NCBI RefSeq assembly: GCF_008831285.2
Contig: NW_022204507.1
Coordinates: 372,001 to 436,000, forward strand
Length of the DNA stretch: 64,000 bases
Source: Nymphaea colorata
Lineage: Eukaryota; Streptophyta; Magnoliopsida; Nymphaeales; Nymphaeaceae
Direction of reading: 5' to 3'
The position numbers were made by a program, and so were the translations under genes. The notes under the pieces are model-generated. The model made no database searches and was not told the DNA's origin. It worked only from the letters and a program-made list of their open reading frames with translations. Every line of letters starts with the position of its first letter. The stretch's first letter is position 1. Shown here in pieces: positions 57,401-64,000 of this stretch.

Positions 57401-57821
57401 GGATTCCAGTCACCGGTGGTAAGACGATGAGAGTAAGTGAGGCAAGAGCCAATTCACACGAAAAACTCAACTTCTAATTCTTGATTGCATACTAAAAAAA
57501 GACTTACAAAAGAGTTTAAGTACTTGAAATAAACTCGGTTCTAACACATGAACCGAGACACTTGCTGAAATAAAAGACTCGACTATAAGCAAATGCATGA
57601 AAGGGAAATCGAGACAAGATGTCTCGGAAGTTTAATGAGTTTGGCTTCTCTCTTGCGGGTTCAGCCATATAACCTGCCTAAGTTTGGCCTTTGGGCTTGC
57701 CACGCGTGCACACCGGGTCAGGACTAGACTCAGGGTTCAAACTCGCTATAACAGGATCAAGGTCTACTGCTCAGCCTTGAAGTATTCAGCCTGCTGCCTG
57801 CGCTCCGCTGATGATGCTCCA
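54486..57821 (-). repeat. 3' LTR of the chromovirus (left copy)
   Basis: The first approximately 1.2 kb aligns with 62596-63810. The right end is tentative: CTCCA at 57817-57821 is followed by a C-rich stretch that could be the complement of the polypurine tract. That would make the LTR about 3.3 kb, including a 456-bp internal tandem duplication. On the minus strand GGTTATATGGC near 57670 could be the TATA region. Confidence 0.65.
55432..56343. repeat. 456-bp tandem duplication inside the chromovirus LTR
   Basis: GTGAGCTTGGTATAGGTTTA at 55432 recurs at 55888, followed by the same run through GCGGGTTAG, TTAGAGATAGGTGAAGG, GAGAGAGGGT and GACGAGGAGGAGGAG. The right LTR enters the same sequence at 63543, but its second unit cannot be seen because it is interrupted. 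Confidence 0.92.
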
Positions 57822-57927
57822 CCCACACCGCCACTTCATCAACTTCAAGTTCTGTGTTAGCCTCCTTTAGCCCATCTATGCTTTCCATTATGCTCACCGC
57901 AAACCTGGCCGAAGGCGCTCGGCTTTC

Positions 57928-58419
57928 TTAGCCTCGCTTGGCCGTGCTGGCCCTGGTTCTTGGCTTCCCTGTAGGAAGGTCTACATCAGATCCTCCCTCC
58001 TTACCTCGAGCTTGCCCCCTAGTTCGTGCAGTGGGAAAACGATTAACTATTAGTTCAAATTCTTCCCACGAAGTGACATTTTCTGGTCCTTCCCATTCAA
58101 CCATGACTTCATGACACAGTCTGCCATTCCAATGAACGTGTCTATGTTTAAGAATTTGGTATGGTGTTGGTTGTTGTTGGCTTGAAATTTGTTCAATCTG
58201 CCTTGGCACTTCTCCAAAGTGCGGTTTAAACCGAGTAACATGAAAGACTGGATGGACTACGGCCGTTTGTGGGAGTCCTATTCTGTAAGCTGCTTTCCCA
58301 ATCATTTGTGGCACTGGGAATGGCCCAAAAATTCTTTGTAAGAGCATAGAGTAAGGCTGCCCTAGGAGGAACTTCTTTCTCATTGGTAATCTTTTGAGCC
58401 ATATGTAGTCTCCTACCAT
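57928..58419 (-). pseudogene. Chromovirus integrase C-terminus and chromodomain
   Basis: MVGDYIWLKRLPMRKK and FGPFPVPQMIGKAAYRIGLP are the integrase C-terminal (GPY/F) region; HPVFHVTRFKPHFG follows; then YQILKHRHVHWNG and VMVEWEGPENVTSWE are a chromodomain, which in this clade is thought to steer integration to heterochromatin. The frame is open in this piece and ends with a basic tail and TGA. Confidence 0.85.
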
Positions 58420-58498
58420 AAATTCATGATCCTTTCTGCCTTGTCATATATTTGTTTCATTTGATTTTGGGCTTTGATGATATTTTGCTTGAGTGACA

Positions 58499-59090
58499 CT
58501 AGCACCTCTTCCCTTGTGCGTAGCTCACAATCACCTTTTGTTCTTGTGTTATTCCTTCTTCATATTTTGGAATTGTTGGAGGGGGAATTTCGTAGAGAGC
58601 TTCATACGGAGTGGTCTGAGTAGATGAGTGCCAACTCGTGTTGTAGAACCATTTGGCCCATGATAGATACTTTACCCAAGAGTTGGGCCTTTCTCCTACA
58701 AAGCAATGGAGATATGTTTCTAAAGAACGGTTGACCACTCCACTTTGCCCATCGGTCTGAGGACGGTAGGCAGTACTGAATTGGATTGTTGTCCCCATCT
58801 GCTTCATATATTCTCTCCAAAATTCACTCATGAAGATTGAATCTCTATCACAGACTATTGTCTGAGGCATGCCATGTAGTTTCCCTAGTGATCTTGGTAC
58901 TTAGTAGCCACCATCTGTCTATGATATTTCTTTGGCAAGGGAATGAGGTGGCTATATTTTGTTAGCATGTCAACCACCATGAGTATGGCTTCCTTGTTTT
59001 CTAATCATGGAAGGGCATCTATAAAATCCATGGTGACATCGGTCCATGGCTTTTTCGGCACTGGTAAGGGATTTAGATGGCCCAGAGGCT
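58499..59090 (-). pseudogene. Chromovirus integrase core (broken)
   Basis: Read minus from about 59075: LPVPKKPWTDVTMDFIDALP, a TGA near 59005, then LMVVDMLTKYSHLIPLP, a break, then IVCDRDSIFMSEFWRE, STAYRPQTDGQSGVVNRSLE. The D, D and E of the DDE triad can be identified (MDFI, CDRD, and the Glu of NRSLE is a conserved later position), but the frame is interrupted twice. The N-terminal zinc-finger part is absent. Confidence 0.8.
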
Positions 59091-59736
59091 TAATTTTCAG
59101 GGTCTAACTTTTCAGGGACTGCTTTCACCCCTGCTGCTGACACTATGTGCCCAAGGTATCCTATGGAGGGTTGGCCGAAACTACATTTTGATCTCTTAGC
59201 ATAAAGATGGTGTTCCCTCAGGATTTGTAAGGTCGTGGCCCAATGGGCAGCATGTTGCTCTACTGACTTACTATATACGAGAATGTCATCAAAGAATACC
59301 AAGATGAAGATTCTAAGATATCGCCTGAAAACATCATTCATGCACCTCTGGAATGTGACGGGTGCATTGGTTAAGCCAAAAGGCATCACCAAGAACTCAT
59401 AGTGTCCATCATGAGTTCTAAAAGCTGTTTCTGGAATGTCTTCATCGTGCATTCTAATCTGGTGGTAGACTGCCTGTAGGTCTATTTTGGAAAACACAGA
59501 GGCACCGGTTAACTCATCTAGAAGTTCATCGATTACCGGTATTGGTTTAGCACTCCATAGTCCACGCAGAAGTGCCATGTGTTATCTTTCTTTTTAACTA
59601 ATAGGACTGGCGAGGAGAAAGTACTGCAGCTAGGGCATATGATACCACCCTTTATCATCTCCTTAACCAATCTTTCAATTTCTGCTTTTTGGTGATGACC
59701 ATAACGATATGGCCGAACATTGACAGGTTCGGCACC

Positions 59737-59737
<1 letters not shown>
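59091..59737 (-). pseudogene. Chromovirus reverse transcriptase (broken)
   Basis: Minus strand: [51 protein letters not shown], then in another frame [40 protein letters not shown], catalytic FFDDILVYS and [12 protein letters not shown]. The sequence stops at [10 protein letters not shown] and is followed directly by integrase, so the connection and RNase H domains are deleted. Confidence 0.88.
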
Positions 59738-60549
<812 letters not shown>

Positions 60550-60553
<4 letters not shown>

Positions 60554-61831
60554 TTATTCCCTCTCTTCCTAGTTATGTAAGTGGCAGGCACTCGGTCTCT
60601 GTAGAGGGGTTTTTGATCTTCTCCTTCGTAGGGCATAGGCTTTCTTGGGGGTAGCCCTTTGTATTTGTTTGGCATGTTGCCTTTGTAAGGTTTCCTTAGA
60701 GCATTCTTGCGTCTATTTCTCTCTTCTACTGCTCGAGCTTTGGTGAAACATTCTACCAAATCGGTGTATTTTCTTCGTTGCACATCTATCTTGACCTCCT
60801 CTTTGAGGCCGCCAATGTAGGCAACCATTAGTGACTTGGTGGTCCTATCAACCATAGATGAAAGACTTTTGGATTTGCTTTGGTACTCTCGAACTGAGGA
60901 CGTTTGTACCAAATCTTTGAGCTCTATGTCAAACTCTGTGTATGCTGAATCTCCGAATCGTGTTTGTAAACCCTCACTAAAATTCTCCCAAGTGATATTT
61001 GGCTGATGGGATTTGAACCATCGATACCACTTCATAGATTCTCCGTCGCAGTTGAGGATTGCAGTTGTAACCCGTTCGTTTTCAGGTGCACTATGACAAT
61101 CAAAATATTCTTCTACCTTGAAGAGCCAATCCTTGGCATCTACCCCTGTAAAACGTGGAAAAACAATCTTAATGGCTGGGGTTCTTCTTCTTGGCTGAGT
61201 TTGGTTGCGTCTGCCTCTAAAGGGTTCTCCATCAACAAACACAATATCCTCATCTTCCTCACTTTCATCCTTGCCCTGGTTCTTACTTAACTTGCTGGTT
61301 TTAGGGCGCTTGTTGCTGGCTGCTGGAGCTGAACCTAAAATGGAACTCAGGCCCTTGTTGGTGTCCCTTGCTTCCTTGGCCTTCGGGTTGGCTGGTGCCA
61401 TTATGTCCGAAATGCTCAAATTGGTTAAAACTGCTGGAAAAAGGTGGGACAAACTGGTTGTTCATTGGCACCTTGCCTTTGTCTTGATTTGGAGGGGGGC
61501 CTTGTGTGGTTCGGTCAAATTGTTCCATTCTTTTCATCAAAGTGTTTTGTCCAGCAATCAAGGAGTTCATCATCTGCTTCATCAAGTCCCATTCATTAAG
61601 TTTACTAAGGGACTTCTTGTATTCATGTAGTTCATGACGTATTTGGTTCATGCTGGACTCAAGGGAATTCACTCGGCCTTGGTGTAAGGTTTCCATATCG
61701 AGTAAGTTGGATTCGACTTGTTCTTCTCGGCTGGAAGTCCAAACTTCTTGCTCGGGAGAATCATGGACAGTGGGTTTGGCTTTCTTCCCCATTGAAAATT
61801 CTGCTCTTAGTCCTGTAGCATGACTGATCAA
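60550..61831 (-). pseudogene. Chromovirus gag (frameshifted)
   Basis: The N-terminal part (61831-61301) has a coiled-coil-like region (MNQIRHELHEYKKSLSKL) and a Gln/Pro-rich stretch. After a frame change the gag core reads IKIVFPRFTGVDAKDWLFKV, EEYFDCHSAPENERVT, DGESMKWYRWFKSHQP and VAYIGGLKEEVKIDVQ, followed by a basic KPYKGNMPNKYKG tail. A stop precedes the zinc knuckle. Confidence 0.85.
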
Positions 61832-62581
61832 ACAATCAACGAACTGCTGCTACCGCTAACGACTGAAGAGGAAACCACTTGTTATTGTGCTGGTCACCGG
61901 AAATTCTTCAGAAAAAATACTAGACACGCTAGGGAATCCAATGGCACAAAGTTCAGTTTCTAATTCCTCTCCAATCTAAGTCGATCTGCATAGAAAGTCA
62001 TGCCTGGATCTCGATTGTCAAGCTCGTCGCCCGTTCTTCAGCTGCACAGGAAACTTCCAGTGACAGGGGTCCACTCAAAAAATCATAACTTTTCAACCGT
62101 AATCCAAAAAATTGGAAATTTTAACTGGAGATACCTGAGAAGTAGACGCTTCCAACAAGCCTAAACTCGACCAATTCCCACGACAGAGATGACAGCGCCA
62201 GCCACCAGACTCCAGCATAGTTTCTGGTCTTTCAGAAGCTGTAATACACTAGCTGCTGAATATGTAATTTGACCTTTGCTGCACCAAATGAGCTCCGTTT
62301 CTCATGAAATTTGGAGAGAATGTGTTCGAAATATTTACCAACAGGTGGCTAGGGAGCCCACTCACAGATCACCAGAAACTTGCCTGATTTACTTGTTTGA
62401 TTGGTCTGAACTGTTCTCACTTTTCTTCAGACGGCTGCTATTCTAACACAACCTGCTATGAAATCCGAGTGTATACTTCCTAAACTCAACTAAAATCTGA
62501 CATAACCTGCTGCCAAACTGAAAAATCCTCTGCTACAATCTGAAAACCCAACTGAAATCTACCACTGGCTGCCGCAAGTTC

Positions 62582-62593
62582 GCTCTAATACCA
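62582..62593 (-). promoter_or_regulatory. Primer-binding site of the chromovirus
   Basis: The complement reads TGGTATTAGAGC, one mismatch from TGGTATCAGAGC, two bases inside the LTR beginning at 62596. It confirms the minus orientation. Confidence 0.88.
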
Positions 62594-62595
62594 AC

Positions 62596-63810
62596 TGGTG
62601 GGAACCTAGACCTGGCTAGCAATTTCTACACCCGAGAATAGATCCCAAGTCCAGAATCAACTCGCGGGAGCCTAAAGTCCAAACTTAAGCAAATTATATT
62701 TACAAATTATATCCCCACTGGACAGCAACCCCGACTTAATAGTACCCTGGGTAAAAGATACAAGTGTGTTTTCCCAGACCCACGGTTTAAATCCTACTAC
62801 AACACTAAGGGGTTCAAGGCTTATACAAACGTGAGCGATACAAATTTAACTCTCACAACTCACTCAACATTCATTCACAAACCATTCATACAATCCCTAG
62901 AACAGCCAAACCATGCCCTTTCCCTTTGGTGGTCTAGCTACCCGCAGCCGTGTCCTTGGCAAGGTGCCTTGGAGAGACTACCGACAGTAGCAATTGGCTA
63001 GAGGCTGGTTTAGAAAACAATTACACCCGTAACCCCAATCTATAGGATCTTGACAAGTTACCTAGCCGATGAGAGATCAACTTAAACAGCAATAGATCTG
63101 AGAGAAAACCAGTGGCAAAGCCACTCTCAGATATATGAGCAAGGAGGTGGAACGAAGGCTAGGCCCGCCTGGCCTAGGACGGCTTGTGGACTGGTGGAAG
63201 CTGGCCGAGAGAGACGAAGTGTCCCGGCAATGGAAGAGGACGGCACTGGGGCAGCCTGCTACACTTGATGAATGGAGTGTGGTTGCTGCAGGCCTCGGAC
63301 GACCAAGAGAGACAGCAATGTGATGGAGTAGTGCCCGGATGGAGGCAGGGGCTTGGCCCGCCTGGTTGAGGTCACTTTGGTGCTTATGACTATGTTCAGT
63401 GGAAGGGTGCAGCAATGGAGGCTGCAAGAAGAGGTTGTCTGATGAAGTGGAGGTGGTGAACTGAGATGCACACGACCAATCCTTGGAGAGGGAACTAAAT
63501 TAGTTAGACTCCAAGGGGAAAAGCCGAGCTCGGAACACGGAGGTGAGCTTGGTATAGGTTTAGGTAGGCTCGGTTTAGATGAAGCGGGTTAGGTCTGGTT
63601 GGATGTGGTTCGGTTGTGGAGTGGGCTTGGTCTAGACGTGAGATGGAGGTTAATTGCTAAGAGGATCAGTTATGACTTAGAGATAGGTGAAGGGTTGTGC
63701 GAGAGAGGGTGGAGAGTTACACGAGAGAAGATGGCACTAATGATTAGGATCAGTTAGGCTAAGGTGTTTAAGTCAAGAGACATGCTAGGGGAGTGGTTCA
63801 CTAATGATGG
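62596..63810 (-). repeat. 5' LTR of the chromovirus (right copy, interrupted)
   Basis: Aligns with 54486-55710. The match ends abruptly at CTAATGATGGGT, where the left copy continues GAAGGCTAGTAATGACG. Confidence 0.85.
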
Positions 63811-64000
63811 GTAGGGACGTCAACGGATCGGATTCGGATCGGATATACCTTTTACCATATCCGAATTTTCGAATATTCATATATTCTGATTCGGATTAGA
63901 ATTCGAATTTGGATGAAATTTTTTATACCATATCCGAATCCAAATCCAAATTTTAATATCTGAATCCTATCCGAATCCGATTTTTAAGTTATACCTGAAT
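63811..64000. mobile_element. Possible end of an inserted transposon (GGATCGGATTCGG-type)
   Basis: From TAGGGACGTCAACGGATCGG onward the sequence is dominated by GGATTCGGAT and ATCCGAAT permutations. TAGGGxxGxCAAC starts followed by such motifs are common at ends of non-autonomous plant hAT-like elements. The other end lies outside the window, so the class is uncertain. Confidence 0.4.

Overview
The window looks like repeat-rich nuclear DNA of a flowering plant. It is A+T-rich and contains decayed plant genes (a VAL/HSI2-type B3 transcription factor and a selenium-binding protein), both plant-type Ty1/copia and Ty3/gypsy LTR retrotransposons, and a 100-N assembly gap. I see no bacterial, plastid or rRNA/tRNA content. 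The only long intact reading frame is the polyprotein of a young copia element at 26194-31414. I cannot name the species.

Layout. 1-1720: minus-strand, stop-riddled copia gag-pol remnant running off the left edge. 1721-5322: no recognisable gene. 5423-16786 and 24335-41806: two copies of one segmental duplication (A and B), same orientation. Each carries exons of a minus-strand VAL-like B3 gene, with the zinc-finger (5') exons on the right and the B3 exons on the left. The same composite of a plus-strand non-autonomous Gag-Pro LTR element sits in one intron of each copy, arranged as partial internal region, LTR, internal region, LTR. Only copy B retains exon 1 (42903-43030), and only copy B received the later copia insertion. 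16787-20112: a GC-richer block bounded by inverted gag-derived arms. 20113-24334: spacer with exon-like scraps.

44099-45200: minus-strand selenium-binding-protein pseudogene. 49804-50322: a possible small two-exon gene of unknown function. 51340-53170: long alternating purine/pyrimidine (TA/TG/CA) tract with tandem duplications. 53228-53937: tandem array of about 270-bp monomers. 54486 to the right edge: a decayed minus-strand chromovirus (Ty3/gypsy with chromodomain) with about 3.3-kb LTRs. Its right LTR is cut at 63811 by foreign sequence.

How it fits together. The shared retroelement junctions and a shared frameshift in exon 2 suggest the VAL-like gene was hit by the Gag-Pro element and broken before it was duplicated; the two copies then decayed separately. 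The least familiar element is the Gag-Pro one: it has no reverse transcriptase and carries an in-frame C-terminal region I do not recognise, represented in four copies here. All family assignments come from reading motifs by eye; no search was run.
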